Source: Paraburkholderia antibiotica (GTDB lineage Bacteria > Pseudomonadota > Gammaproteobacteria > Burkholderiales > Burkholderiaceae). From it: a DNA stretch of 64,000 nt. The stretch is taken from assembly GCF_012927125.1 (NCBI RefSeq), contig NZ_JABBFZ010000017.1:109702-173701 (forward strand). The letters are read 5' to 3'. Positions within the stretch are counted from its first letter, which is position 1; each line of letters starts with the position of its first letter. A program made the translations under genes and the position numbers. The notes beneath the pieces were generated by a model. It was not told the DNA's origin, did no database searches, and saw only the letters and a program-made list of their open reading frames with translations. Below are positions 54,338-62,661 of this stretch, piece by piece.

Positions 54338-56254
54338 ATGGCATCTCATTCCTCAGCTTCCCCCAGCACGGACTCCTCGAAGGAGCAAACGCAGCAGGCC
54401 GGTACGAGCGGCGCATCGGCGGCCGCAGGCATGCAGCAGTTTTTCGACGCCTGGGCGAACGCATGGCGTTCGTTGGGCGTGCCGTCCAACGGCACACCGT
54501 TCCAGGTGCCTTCAATGCCGCAGATGCCCGACATCGCGCAGATGGCCGCGGCCTTTCCGCAAATGCCGACGTTCCCCGGCATGCCGGACTTCAGCAAGCT
54601 GGCCGCCGGCGCATTGCCGTCGCTGCCGTCGTTCCCGGGGCTGAACATTCCCACCGCCGCGATTGCGCCGGAGCGTTTGCAGAAAATGCAAAGCGACTAT
54701 TCGCGCGAGGCGATGGAGCTGATCCAGCAGGCCGGCACCTCGGCGAACAAGGCCCCCGAACTCAAGGACCGGCGCTTTAGCGCCGACGCATGGAGCGCGA
54801 CACCGGCCTATGCATTTACCGCCGCGTGGTATCTGCTGAACGCGCGCTATCTGCAGGAGATGGTCGACGCGCTCGACACCGAACCGAAGACGCGCGAGCG
54901 CATCCGCTTCGCGATCCAGCAGTGGACCGCGGCCGCTTCGCCGAGCAACTTCTTCGCGCTGAATCCCGAAGCGCAGAAAACCCTGCTTGAGAGCAAGGGC
55001 GAGAGCCTGCGGCAGGGTGTGATGAACCTGCTCGGTGACATGCAGCGCGGCAAGATTTCGCAAACCGACGAATCGCGTTTCGCGGTCGGCGAAAATCTCG
55101 CGACCACCGAAGGCTCGGTGGTGTTCGAAAACGAGCTGCTGCAACTGATCCAGTACAAACCGCGCACGCCGACCGTGCGTGAGCGGCCGCTCCTGATCGT
55201 GCCGCCGTGTATCAACAAGTACTACATCCTCGATCTGCAGCCGGAGAATTCGCTGGTCGCGCACGGGCTCGACTCGGGCCACCAGGTGTTCCTGATCTCG
55301 TGGCGCAATGCGGATCAGTCGGTCGCGCACAAGACGTGGGACGACTACATCGGCGAAGGCGTGCTGACCGCGATCGACACCGTGCGCAAGATCAGCGGCC
55401 GCGAGCAGATCAACACGCTCGGCTTCTGTATCGGCGGCACCTTGCTTGCCACCGCGCTGGCGGTCGCCGCGGCGCGCGGCGAACATCCGGCCGCGTCGAT
55501 GACGCTGCTCACCGCGATGCTCGACTTCTCCGATACCGGCGTGCTCGACGTCTTCGTCGACGAGGCGCACGTGCAGATGCGCGAACAGACCATCGGCGGC
55601 AAGAACGGTGGGCGGCCCGGACTGATGCGCGGCCTCGAGTTCGCCAACACGTTCTCGTTCCTGCGCCCGAACGACCTCGTGTGGAACTACGTGGTCGACA
55701 ACTATCTGAAAGGCCGCACACCGGTGCCGTTCGATCTGTTGTACTGGAACAGCGACTCGACCAGCGTGCCGGGGCCGATGTACGTCTGGTATCTGCGCAA
55801 CACGTACCTCGAGAACAAGCTGCGCGTGCCGGGTGCGCTGACCACCTGCGGCGAGCCGGTCGATCTGTCGAAGATCGATGTGCCGACCTTCATCTACGGT
55901 TCACGCGAAGACCATATCGTGCCGTGGCAAACCGCGTACGCGTCGGTGCCGCTGCTGTCCGGGCCGCTGAAGTTCGTGCTTGGAGCATCGGGGCATATCG
56001 CCGGCGTGATCAATCCGCCCGCGAAGAAAAAGCGCAACTTCTGGAAGCTCGAAGCCGACGCGAAGACGTTGCCGGAAAGCGCGGACGAATGGTTCGGCGC
56101 GGCGACCGAAGTGCCCGGCAGCTGGTGGCCCGAATGGACGGAGTGGCTCGACCAGTACGGCGGCAAGAAGGTGAAGCCGCGCGCGAACGCGGGCTCCGAC
56201 GAATTCCCGGTGATCGAACCGGCACCCGGCCGCTACGTGCGGCAGCGGGAGTAG
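54338..56254 (+). CDS. phaC: Class I poly(3-hydroxyalkanoate) synthase
   Basis: A 638-residue polymerase that joins 3-hydroxybutyryl-CoA into PHB at the granule surface. Lipase-like box GFCIGGTLL with catalytic Cys364, Asp525 in GSREDHIVPW and His553 in GASGHIAGVI. The Cys-Asp and Cys-His spacings (161, 189) equal those of the C. necator enzyme (319/480/508). The N terminus is about 45 residues longer and is rich in Ser, Thr, Pro and Met. Start ATG at 54338 with AGG close upstream. phaA and phaB follow. Confidence 0.96.
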   Translation: MASHSSASPSTDSSKEQTQQAGTSGASAAAGMQQFFDAWANAWRSLGVPSNGTPFQVPSMPQMPDIAQMAAAFPQMPTFPGMPDFSKLAAGALPSLPSFPGLNIPTAAIAPERLQKMQSDYSREAMELIQQAGTSANKAPELKDRRFSADAWSATPAYAFTAAWYLLNARYLQEMVDALDTEPKTRERIRFAIQQWTAAASPSNFFALNPEAQKTLLESKGESLRQGVMNLLGDMQRGKISQTDESRFAVGENLATTEGSVVFENELLQLIQYKPRTPTVRERPLLIVPPCINKYYILDLQPENSLVAHGLDSGHQVFLISWRNADQSVAHKTWDDYIGEGVLTAIDTVRKISGREQINTLGFCIGGTLLATALAVAAARGEHPAASMTLLTAMLDFSDTGVLDVFVDEAHVQMREQTIGGKNGGRPGLMRGLEFANTFSFLRPNDLVWNYVVDNYLKGRTPVPFDLLYWNSDSTSVPGPMYVWYLRNTYLENKLRVPGALTTCGEPVDLSKIDVPTFIYGSREDHIVPWQTAYASVPLLSGPLKFVLGASGHIAGVINPPAKKKRNFWKLEADAKTLPESADEWFGAATEVPGSWWPEWTEWLDQYGGKKVKPRANAGSDEFPVIEPAPGRYVRQRE

Positions 56255-56402
56255 TTTTTGACATGCGCCAACGTGGGCTGTCGATGTAAAGCAGGTAAAT
56301 GGGCGTCTGGTTGATGAAGGCGTGAGAGCAAAGTAATTTGCAACGCATTTTTAACGTAGCGGGCTGCGGCGCGGTTAGCCGAGGTGCCCGGAGGATATGG
56401 AA

Positions 56403-57584
56403 ATGACTGATGTTGTGATCGTATCGGCCGCTCGTACTGCAGTGGGCAAGTTTGGTGGTTCGCTCGCCAAGGTTGCCGCTCCTGATCTCGGCGCCGTGGC
56501 AGTGCGCGCCGTCCTCGAACGGGCTGGTCTGAAGCCTGAACAGGTGAGCGAAGTGATCATGGGTCAGGTGCTGACCGCGGGTTCCGGTCAGAACCCCGCG
56601 CGCCAGACGCTGATCAAGGCCGGTTTGCCGTCGTCGGTGCCCGGCATGACGATCAACAAGGTGTGCGGCTCCGGTCTGAAGGCCGTGATGCTCGCGGCTA
56701 ACGCGATCATCGCGGGCGACGCTGACATCGTGGTTGCCGGCGGTCAGGAAAACATGAGCGCGTCGCCGCACGTGCTGCCGGGTTCGCGCGACGGTTTCCG
56801 CATGGGCGACGCGAAGCTGGTCGACACGATGATCGTCGACGGTCTGTGGGACGTGTACAACCAGTACCACATGGGCGTGACGGCTGAAAACGTCGCGAAG
56901 GAGTACGGCATCACGCGCGAGGCGCAGGACGCGTTCGCGGCGCTGTCGCAGAACAAGGCGGAAGCCGCGCAGAAGGCCGGCCGCTTCAACGACGAAATCG
57001 TGCCGGTCGAGATTCCGCAACGCAAGGGCGAGCCGCTGCGTTTCGCCACCGACGAATTCGTGCGTCATGGCGTGACCGCCGAGTCGCTCGCGAGCCTGAA
57101 GCCGGCGTTCTCGAAGGAAGGTTCGGTCACGGCGGCGAACGCGTCGGGTCTGAACGACGGCGCGGCCGCGGTGCTGGTGATGTCGCTGAAGAAGGCGGAA
57201 GCGCTCGGCCTCACGCCGCTCGCACGCATCAAGGCCTACGCGAACGCCGGTATCGATCCGAAGGTGATGGGTATGGGCCCGGTACCGGCTTCGCGCCGCT
57301 GTCTGGAGCGCGCGGGCTGGACGCCGGCCGACCTCGATCTGATGGAAATCAACGAAGCGTTTGCCGCGCAGGCGTTGGCCGTGCACCAGCAGATGGGCTG
57401 GGACACGTCGAAGATCAACGTGAACGGCGGCGCGATCGCGATCGGCCACCCGATCGGCGCGTCCGGTTGCCGGATCCTCGTCACGCTGCTGCACGAAATG
57501 CAGAAGCGCGATGCGAAGAAGGGGCTGGCATCGCTGTGTATCGGCGGCGGTATGGGTGTCGCGCTCGCGCTCGAGCGCGTTTAA
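56403..57584 (+). CDS. phaA: Acetyl-CoA acetyltransferase (beta-ketothiolase)
   Basis: A 393-residue thiolase that condenses two acetyl-CoA to acetoacetyl-CoA, the first PHB step. The catalytic residues are Cys88 (NKVCGSGLKAVM), His349 (IGHPIGASG) and Cys379 (SLCIGGGMG). GGAGG lies eight bases before the ATG at 56403; an ATG two codons earlier is too close to it. Confidence 0.96.
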   Translation: MTDVVIVSAARTAVGKFGGSLAKVAAPDLGAVAVRAVLERAGLKPEQVSEVIMGQVLTAGSGQNPARQTLIKAGLPSSVPGMTINKVCGSGLKAVMLAANAIIAGDADIVVAGGQENMSASPHVLPGSRDGFRMGDAKLVDTMIVDGLWDVYNQYHMGVTAENVAKEYGITREAQDAFAALSQNKAEAAQKAGRFNDEIVPVEIPQRKGEPLRFATDEFVRHGVTAESLASLKPAFSKEGSVTAANASGLNDGAAAVLVMSLKKAEALGLTPLARIKAYANAGIDPKVMGMGPVPASRRCLERAGWTPADLDLMEINEAFAAQALAVHQQMGWDTSKINVNGGAIAIGHPIGASGCRILVTLLHEMQKRDAKKGLASLCIGGGMGVALALERV

Positions 57585-57832
57585 AGTACGCTGGGTACGC
57601 CGCGCGGATTCACGCTTTCGCGTCGATCGCGCGGTCTTGCGCCGGCAGCGGGACTGGGTATCAGGCCGCGCCGCACGCCGATTGGCGTAGCGGCGCGTCG
57701 CTACTGGCAAGTCGCGCTGTTAGTGCGTGTTGCTGGCCGGCCATCCGGCTGTCCGGCGGCAGCGGGAACCAGCATCAGGTGAGGGACGAGGCTGCCGGCC
57801 GGCGCCTCGACAACGATAACGGAGTGTAGTTT

Positions 57833-58573
57833 ATGACACAGCGAATTGCGTACGTAACGGGCGGCATGGGCGGGATCGGCACCAGTATCTGCCAGCGTCT
57901 GCACAAGGAAGGCTACCGGGTGATCGCGGGCTGCGGCCCGAATTCGCCGCGTCGTGTGAAGTGGCTCGACGAGCAGAAGGCGCTCGGCTACGATTTCGTC
58001 GCTTCCGAAGGCAACGTCGGCGACTGGGAGTCGACCAAGGCCGCGTTCGACAAGGTCAAGGCTGAAGTCGGCGAGATCGACATTCTGGTCAACAACGCCG
58101 GTATCACGCGCGACGTCGTGTTCCGCAAGATGACGCATGAAGACTGGACGGCGGTGATCGACACGAACCTGACGAGCCTGTTCAACGTCACGAAGCAGGT
58201 GATCGACGGCATGGTCGAGCGCGGCTTCGGGCGCGTGATCAACATCTCGTCGGTGAACGGCCAGAAGGGCCAGTTCGGCCAGACCAACTATTCGACCGCG
58301 AAGGCCGGCATCCACGGCTTCACGATGTCGCTCGCGCAGGAAGTCGCGACCAAGGGCGTGACGGTCAACACCGTGTCGCCGGGTTACATCGGCACCGACA
58401 TGGTCAAGTCGATCCGACCGGACGTGCTGGAAAAAATCGTCGCGACGATTCCGGTGCGCCGCCTCGGTCAGCCGGACGAAATCGGCTCGATCGTCGCGTG
58501 GCTCGCGTCGGAAGAGTCGGGTTTCTCGACCGGCGCCGATTTTTCGCTGAACGGTGGTTTGCATATGGGTTGA
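57833..58573 (+). CDS. phaB: Acetoacetyl-CoA reductase
   Basis: A 246-residue NADPH-dependent short-chain dehydrogenase making (R)-3-hydroxybutyryl-CoA. TGGMGGIGTSI near the N terminus, NNAGITRD, and the catalytic Ser-Tyr-Lys set in NISSVNG and YSTAKAG. The length is the same as C. necator PhaB. Ribosome site GGAG lies ten bases upstream of the ATG. Confidence 0.96.
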   Translation: MTQRIAYVTGGMGGIGTSICQRLHKEGYRVIAGCGPNSPRRVKWLDEQKALGYDFVASEGNVGDWESTKAAFDKVKAEVGEIDILVNNAGITRDVVFRKMTHEDWTAVIDTNLTSLFNVTKQVIDGMVERGFGRVINISSVNGQKGQFGQTNYSTAKAGIHGFTMSLAQEVATKGVTVNTVSPGYIGTDMVKSIRPDVLEKIVATIPVRRLGQPDEIGSIVAWLASEESGFSTGADFSLNGGLHMG

Positions 58574-58627
58574 GCCCCCGCCGCGCCGCTCACAAGGCGG
58601 CGCGTGTCGGCTCACAGGTTTTCCGCC

Positions 58628-58672
58628 GGCGTCCCGGCTGCGCAATGGATCCGATTGCACAGCCCGGACGCC
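58628..58672. repeat. 45-base imperfect inverted repeat between phaB and phaR
   Basis: GGCGTCC-C-GGCTG-C-GCAAT and ATTGC-A-CAGCC-C-GGACGCC pair as three perfect blocks (7, 5 and 5 bp) separated by two single mismatches, with loop GGATCCG. No T tract. It lies 38 bases before phaR and could be a phaR operator or an RNA hairpin. Confidence 0.75.
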
Positions 58673-58709
58673 GTTTCCGCGTTGCTTTAACCGAGCCTAA
58701 AGGCGTTAC

Positions 58710-59330
58710 ATGACTACTACTACAAAGAAAACGGCCGAACGACTGATAAAGAAATATCCGAATCGTCGGTTGTATGACACGGAGACGAGTACCTACATCA
58801 CGCTGACTGATGTGAAGCAGCTCGTGCTCGATCAGGAGGATTTCAAGGTCATCGATGCCAAAAGCAACGAGGACCTGACACGCTCGATCCTGCTGCAGAT
58901 CATTCTCGAAGAGGAGAGCGGCGGCCTGCCGATGTTCTCGTCGTCGATGCTGTCGCAGATCATCCGCTTCTACGGTCATGCGATGCAGGGCATGATGGGC
59001 ACGTACCTGGAAAAGAACATCCAGGCCTTCATCGACATTCAGGCGAAACTGGCCGACCAGTCGAAGAATCTCTATGAAGGCAAGGCGATGAATCCGGAAG
59101 TCTGGTCGCAGTTCATGAACATGCAGGCCCCGATGATGCAGGGCATGATGACCAGCTACATCGAGCAATCGAAGAACATGTTCGTGCAGATGCAGGAGCA
59201 GATGCAGAACCAGGCGAAGACGATGTTCGCCACGTTCCCGTTCACGCCGGGCAGCGGCGCAGTCAATGCGGGCAACGCGAACAATGCGCCGGGCACGCCG
59301 CAGGGGAACCCCGAGGCGGAGAAGAAGTAA
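58710..59330 (+). CDS. phaR: PHB synthesis repressor PhaR
   Basis: A 206-residue protein. The N-terminal domain (LIKKYPNRRLYDTETSTYITL, residues ~12-70) is the DNA- and PHB-binding PHB_acc domain. The rest is Met/Gln-rich and helical (MQEQMQNQAKTMF), ending in a Gly/Asn/Pro-rich tail. In C. necator PhaR represses phaP and itself and is released by PHB. No phasin gene is in the window. Confidence 0.95.
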   Translation: MTTTTKKTAERLIKKYPNRRLYDTETSTYITLTDVKQLVLDQEDFKVIDAKSNEDLTRSILLQIILEEESGGLPMFSSSMLSQIIRFYGHAMQGMMGTYLEKNIQAFIDIQAKLADQSKNLYEGKAMNPEVWSQFMNMQAPMMQGMMTSYIEQSKNMFVQMQEQMQNQAKTMFATFPFTPGSGAVNAGNANNAPGTPQGNPEAEKK

Positions 59331-59790
59331 CGGGCGGAGCGGGGGAGCGCGGCCGGGTCGGCAAGGGCCTGGCGACAGTCGAAGGGGACGAAACCCGCCG
59401 TCGTTGCTACGCGGACGGATGCGACTGAAGTGCGCTCGCCGGTATCGTTCGCGCGCGCCGTGGGCGGTTCGCGGCCGGAAGGCCGGAAGTGGGCAAGCGC
59501 CGGCGCGATACAATTGCGGATTGCCTGTGCGGCTTCAAGCCGACCTTAAGCCGACCTCAAGCGGGTGGCCTCGACTTGGTGGCTTCACCCTTGTCGCTTC
59601 GACCACGCGGTCTTGATCGAGCGTCAACGGTCCGCACCGCAGTCCCTATCGCGCAGTTTCATTGTTATCGTCTTTCTTCCGCCGGACCCGCCTTATGTTT
59701 CCGACTGTTTCCCCGAGCGCGTCAGCGCCTTCGACTCCGAAGGCTGCACGGCTCGGCGTCGCCTGACCCGCGGCTCGCCAGGATTTCCTC
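59331..59790. other. Intergenic region between phaR and dusC
   Basis: No gene seen in 460 bases. An 11-base unit AAGCCGACCTY is repeated twice near 59538-59560. No terminator is apparent after phaR. The long frame overlapping dusC is a shadow. Confidence 0.5.
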
Positions 59791-60822
59791 ATGAGCCGGT
59801 TGTTTCTCGCCCCGATGGAGGGGCTCGCGGACTACGTGCTGCGCGACGTGCTGACAAGCGCGGGCGGCTTCGATGGCTGCGTCTCCGAATTTATCCGCAT
59901 CACGGGTTCGATGTTGCCGACGCGCGTCTACGAGCGCGAGGCGCCCGAGATTCTGCACGCGAGCGTGACCGCCAGCGGCACGCCGATGGTGATCCAGTTG
60001 CTCGGCAGCGATCCCGAATCGATGGCGCGCAATGCCGCGCATGCGGCCACGCTGTCGCCGTATGGGATCGACCTGAACTTCGGCTGTCCCGCCAAGGTCG
60101 TCAATCAGCATGGCGGCGGCGCGATGCTGCTCGCCGATCCGAAGCTACTGAACCGGATCGTCGCGGCGGTGCGCGGCGCGGTGCCCGCCGGCATCGCGGT
60201 GACGGCCAAAATGCGCCTCGGCGTGTCCGATACGTCGCGGGCGATCGAGTGCGCACAGGCGCTCGTGGACGGCGGGGCGGCGTCGCTGGTCGTGCATGCG
60301 CGCACCCGCGACGATCGCTACAAGCCACCCGCGCACTGGGAGTGGATCGCGCGTATCGACGACGCCGTCGACGTACCCGTGATCGCAAACGGCGAAGTCT
60401 GGAGCGTGGCGGACTGGCAGCGCTGCCGGGCAGTTAGCGGCTGCGCTGACGTGATGATCGGGCGCGGCGCGGTGTCGGATCCGTTTCTCGCGCAGCGCAT
60501 CTGCGGTCTCGTCGAGCCGCAGCCGTGCGCCGACGAATGGCGGGAGGTACTGCACGAGATCGCCGGCTATCTGCGCAAACTGCGCGCGCATGGCAGGTTG
60601 AGCCACGAGCATGGCCGCGTGAAGCAGTGGCTCAGCTATCTGCAGCGGACCTGGCCGCAAGCCACGGCGCTGCACGAGGCCATCCGGCGGGTACAGGATT
60701 CTGATCAGATTCTCGCGGTGATCGGCGAGGCGCTGGCGGCCGAAGGTGGATCGGCGGCGCTTTCCGACGACGAAAATAACCAGCCGAATCAAGCCGATCT
60801 GGCCGAAGCGATCGCCGTTTGA
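59791..60822 (+). CDS. dusC: tRNA-dihydrouridine synthase C
   Basis: A 343-residue FMN enzyme that reduces U16 in tRNA. MSRLFLAPMEGLADYVLRD at the start, the Dus motif NFGCPAKVVN with catalytic Cys99, HARTRDDRYKPPAHWEW and VIANGEVWS for flavin/RNA contacts, and GRGAVSDPFLA. The pattern RYKPPAHW is the DusC-type one. The C-terminal helical domain ends in an acidic tail. Confidence 0.93.
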   Translation: MSRLFLAPMEGLADYVLRDVLTSAGGFDGCVSEFIRITGSMLPTRVYEREAPEILHASVTASGTPMVIQLLGSDPESMARNAAHAATLSPYGIDLNFGCPAKVVNQHGGGAMLLADPKLLNRIVAAVRGAVPAGIAVTAKMRLGVSDTSRAIECAQALVDGGAASLVVHARTRDDRYKPPAHWEWIARIDDAVDVPVIANGEVWSVADWQRCRAVSGCADVMIGRGAVSDPFLAQRICGLVEPQPCADEWREVLHEIAGYLRKLRAHGRLSHEHGRVKQWLSYLQRTWPQATALHEAIRRVQDSDQILAVIGEALAAEGGSAALSDDENNQPNQADLAEAIAV

Positions 60823-60849
60823 AGACTAGAATTCAAAGACTTACGAGCG

Positions 60850-60870
60850 GTAGCGGTGGCGAACCGCTAC
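60850..60870. repeat. Hairpin in the rimO leader
   Basis: GTAGCGGT and ACCGCTAC pair perfectly around GGCGA, followed by AATTCGGGG. No T tract. It lies 34 bases before the rimO start. Confidence 0.6.
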
Positions 60871-60903
60871 AATTCGGGGTTTAACGTCTTCAAGCGGTTC
60901 CCC

Positions 60904-60984
60904 ATGTCTTCCACCCCCTCGAACGCCCCGGTCGCACCGGGCGCCACGCCGAAAGTCGGCTTCGTTTCGCTTGGCTGCCCGTAG
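60904..60984 (+). pseudogene. rimO: rimO, 5' fragment truncated by an insertion
   Basis: The first 26 codons of the ribosomal protein S12 methylthiotransferase are intact (ending KVGFVSLGCP), then the frame meets TAG. In normal RimO this motif continues LGCPKALVDSE, which contains the first radical-SAM/methylthiotransferase Cys. The remaining ~430 codons, which include the radical-SAM core and TRAM domain, are not in the window. The loss begins exactly where DNA of different character starts. RimO function is expected to be lost unless a second copy or a re-joined 3' part exists elsewhere. Confidence 0.9.
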
Positions 60985-60999
60985 GCTAGTATATATAAA
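60971..60999 (+). promoter_or_regulatory. Possible hybrid promoter across the insertion junction
   Basis: TTGGCT (60971-60976) lies in rimO and TATAAA (60994-60999) in the inserted DNA, 17 bases apart. The start at ~61006 would give a 70-base leader for the ATPase gene. Confidence 0.4.
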
Positions 61000-61076
61000 C
61001 TGAGGTTAGGTGAGTTCGGCCAGTTCGCGTTAAGATAAGTGAGTCGCCGCTGCGCGGGGTTTCAATAAAAACGAAA

Positions 61077-62069
61077 ATGAATCTCGTCCTCCCTAAAAAA
61101 ATTTCAATCCGGACTCTACCGTCCACCTTGGCCTTTTTTGCTTCTCTGTTCCACGAGCGCGGAGAAGAAATCCATATCGATTGCAGTGAGTTTGTTTTCA
61201 CGGATCCCATGGGGCTGTGCTTTCTTCGTTATCACCTCGATCTGGTGACTTACCTCGACTGCACCGTTCACCTAGACGGGCTGTCGGATGTTGCCGCCGC
61301 ATATCTGGAGCGGATGAATTTTTTTTCCGACCTCGCTGATGGTGTGTACTGTTCCAATAGACCCAAGCAGCAGTCCCGCGCAAATCTCGACCATCTGCGA
61401 GTCGAAATGACCAAAATCGGGAGCGAGCTTGAGATTGACTCGGCGGCCGGACGATTGGCCAAGGCAATGGTGGGAGCGTCCGCAGCGTCTTCTGCGCCCG
61501 ACCCAGAGGGCATGCGGCCTAGTCCGGCGGATCGCTTACATACGGTATTGCAATATGTGTTTTCGGAATTGATAAACAATGCCGCTTTCCATGGCCGTGC
61601 GCGGGGCCGCGCACGGTCGGAGATCTGGGTCGCGGCGCAATATTACAACGATACCGGCAATGTGCGATTGGCCATCCTTGACGATGGTTGCGGCTTTCTT
61701 GACAGTTTGCGTGGTCATTCTGCACTTGAAGAGGAAACTGACGCTGCAGCGATCGAGGCAGCCCTACGCCCGCGTGTCAGCTGTAATCGTGATTTGGCCA
61801 GGGGGCTCGATTCGGCAAACCAAGGAATCGGGTTGACTGCATCCAAGGAACTGACCCTTGCTGCTAAAGGAACGGTAGATATCTTCAGTGGGGGCGCTTG
61901 GTACCGAGAAACACCGCAGGCCAAGACTTTTCGTCCAATGCGGTTTGGATGGCAAGGAGTGGGAGTCGCGTTGACAATGGAACGCGCTTTGCTCCAAGAG
62001 ATTGAGATTGCGAGTATTATCAGCAACATAGCGCCCCTTCGTGAGCGCCGAAGCTTTAATTTTGAGTGA
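61077..62069 (+). CDS. STAS-like / HATPase (GHKL) two-domain protein
   Basis: A 330-residue protein. Residues ~1-95 resemble a STAS-like strand-helix domain (EEIHIDCSEFVFTDPMGLCFLR, AAYLERMNFFSDL). Residues ~150-290 hold a HATPase/GHKL ATP-binding fold: N box FSELINNAAFHGR (Glu, Asn), G1 box ILDDGCGF and G2 box NQGIGLTASKELT. There is no histidine kinase dimerisation domain. The combination suggests an anti-sigma/partner-switch type kinase, but no sigma factor lies nearby. It overlaps the ribosome site of the next gene. Lower GC than the core genome. Start ATG at 61077 has only a weak ribosome site. Confidence 0.8.
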   Translation: MNLVLPKKISIRTLPSTLAFFASLFHERGEEIHIDCSEFVFTDPMGLCFLRYHLDLVTYLDCTVHLDGLSDVAAAYLERMNFFSDLADGVYCSNRPKQQSRANLDHLRVEMTKIGSELEIDSAAGRLAKAMVGASAASSAPDPEGMRPSPADRLHTVLQYVFSELINNAAFHGRARGRARSEIWVAAQYYNDTGNVRLAILDDGCGFLDSLRGHSALEEETDAAAIEAALRPRVSCNRDLARGLDSANQGIGLTASKELTLAAKGTVDIFSGGAWYRETPQAKTFRPMRFGWQGVGVALTMERALLQEIEIASIISNIAPLRERRSFNFE

Positions 62070-62076
62070 GGTTGAA

Positions 62077-62403
62077 ATGGTTCGGGATGATACTGCCCAT
62101 GCGGTCACCCCTCCAAAGGGGTTCTACGGTACGCGATCGCGCGCCTTCGAATTCCGCGATCAAATTGAGCATTTGTTAGATAGCGAGGCGCAGAGAATTA
62201 TCATTGAGTTCGATGGCGTTTCGGCGACGCAATCATTCATAGATGAGTTGCTAGGCGTATTGATCGTGCATCGAGGCGCTGAAACGGTGCGTCGCTTGGT
62301 CTTCAAGGGCTGTTCGGACGATCTGAAGGCTATCATTGGCTTTGTGCTCAACGATCGGATCGAGCAGTTGGAAGATGCAAATGCGATGAGATCGCGGCAC
62401 TAA
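62077..62403 (+). CDS. Stand-alone STAS-like (DUF4325-type) protein
   Basis: A 108-residue protein with IIIEFDGVSATQSFIDELLGVLI, the DUF4325 signature (hydrophobic strand, xFDGV, then SFIDEL), and a C-terminal VFKGCSDDLKAIIGFVLND. The central Ser-Phe-Ile-Asp-Glu is a plausible phosphoacceptor region, as in anti-sigma-factor antagonists. GAGG lies five bases before the ATG at 62077; a GTG at 62041 is the alternative. The ATPase stop (62069) lies within this ribosome site, so translation is coupled and the two proteins probably work together. Confidence 0.78.
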   Translation: MVRDDTAHAVTPPKGFYGTRSRAFEFRDQIEHLLDSEAQRIIIEFDGVSATQSFIDELLGVLIVHRGAETVRRLVFKGCSDDLKAIIGFVLNDRIEQLEDANAMRSRH

Positions 62404-62408
62404 GAAAG

Positions 62409-62426
62409 CGGCGCCGTGAGGCGCCG
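62409..62426. terminator. Hairpin between convergent island genes
   Basis: CGGCGCC and GGCGCCG pair around GTGA, then TTGTCGTTC. A weak terminator-like structure between the STAS gene and the minus-strand set. Confidence 0.55.
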
Positions 62427-62433
62427 TTGTCGT

Positions 62434-62661
62434 TCATTGCTTGGTCTGGTTGGGGGGCTTCGATAGCACGCGGAGGTGCCCGGTCCCCATCAGGAAATTC
62501 CGGTAAGACCGAACAGCCGCATCCCACGCGGCCTTCGCGACATCGGCGCTTGCGTCGATGACGTTTCCATTCGAGTCGACAACAGCGAGGCGTGTTGGTT
62601 TTCCCTTGCGGGTGTGACGCTGCAACTTACGTTTTATCAACTTGGCCGGGTGGTCTCGCAT
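62434..62661 (-). CDS. Unknown island protein, paralogue of the C-terminal half of the upstream gene product
   Basis: A 75-residue basic protein that I do not recognise. Its residues ~25-75 (RLAVVDSNGNVIDASADV, AAVRSYRNFLMGTGHLRV, PPNQTK) align without a gap problem to the C-terminal third of the protein at 62627-63088 (RLCVVSDDGEIISGDVA, AVGAYREFLVGSGHLEV, PPGQVDK). The ATG at 62661 lies inside the upstream gene and follows GGAGG by three bases. Small and one-domain; no membrane segment. Confidence 0.6.
   Translation of the reverse strand: MRDHPAKLIKRKLQRHTRKGKPTRLAVVDSNGNVIDASADVAKAAWDAAVRSYRNFLMGTGHLRVLSKPPNQTKQ

Noticed and set aside
61519..61718. Short minus-strand frames inside the ATPase gene
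   Set aside because: Antisense to conserved N, G1 and G2 boxes; no independent support.
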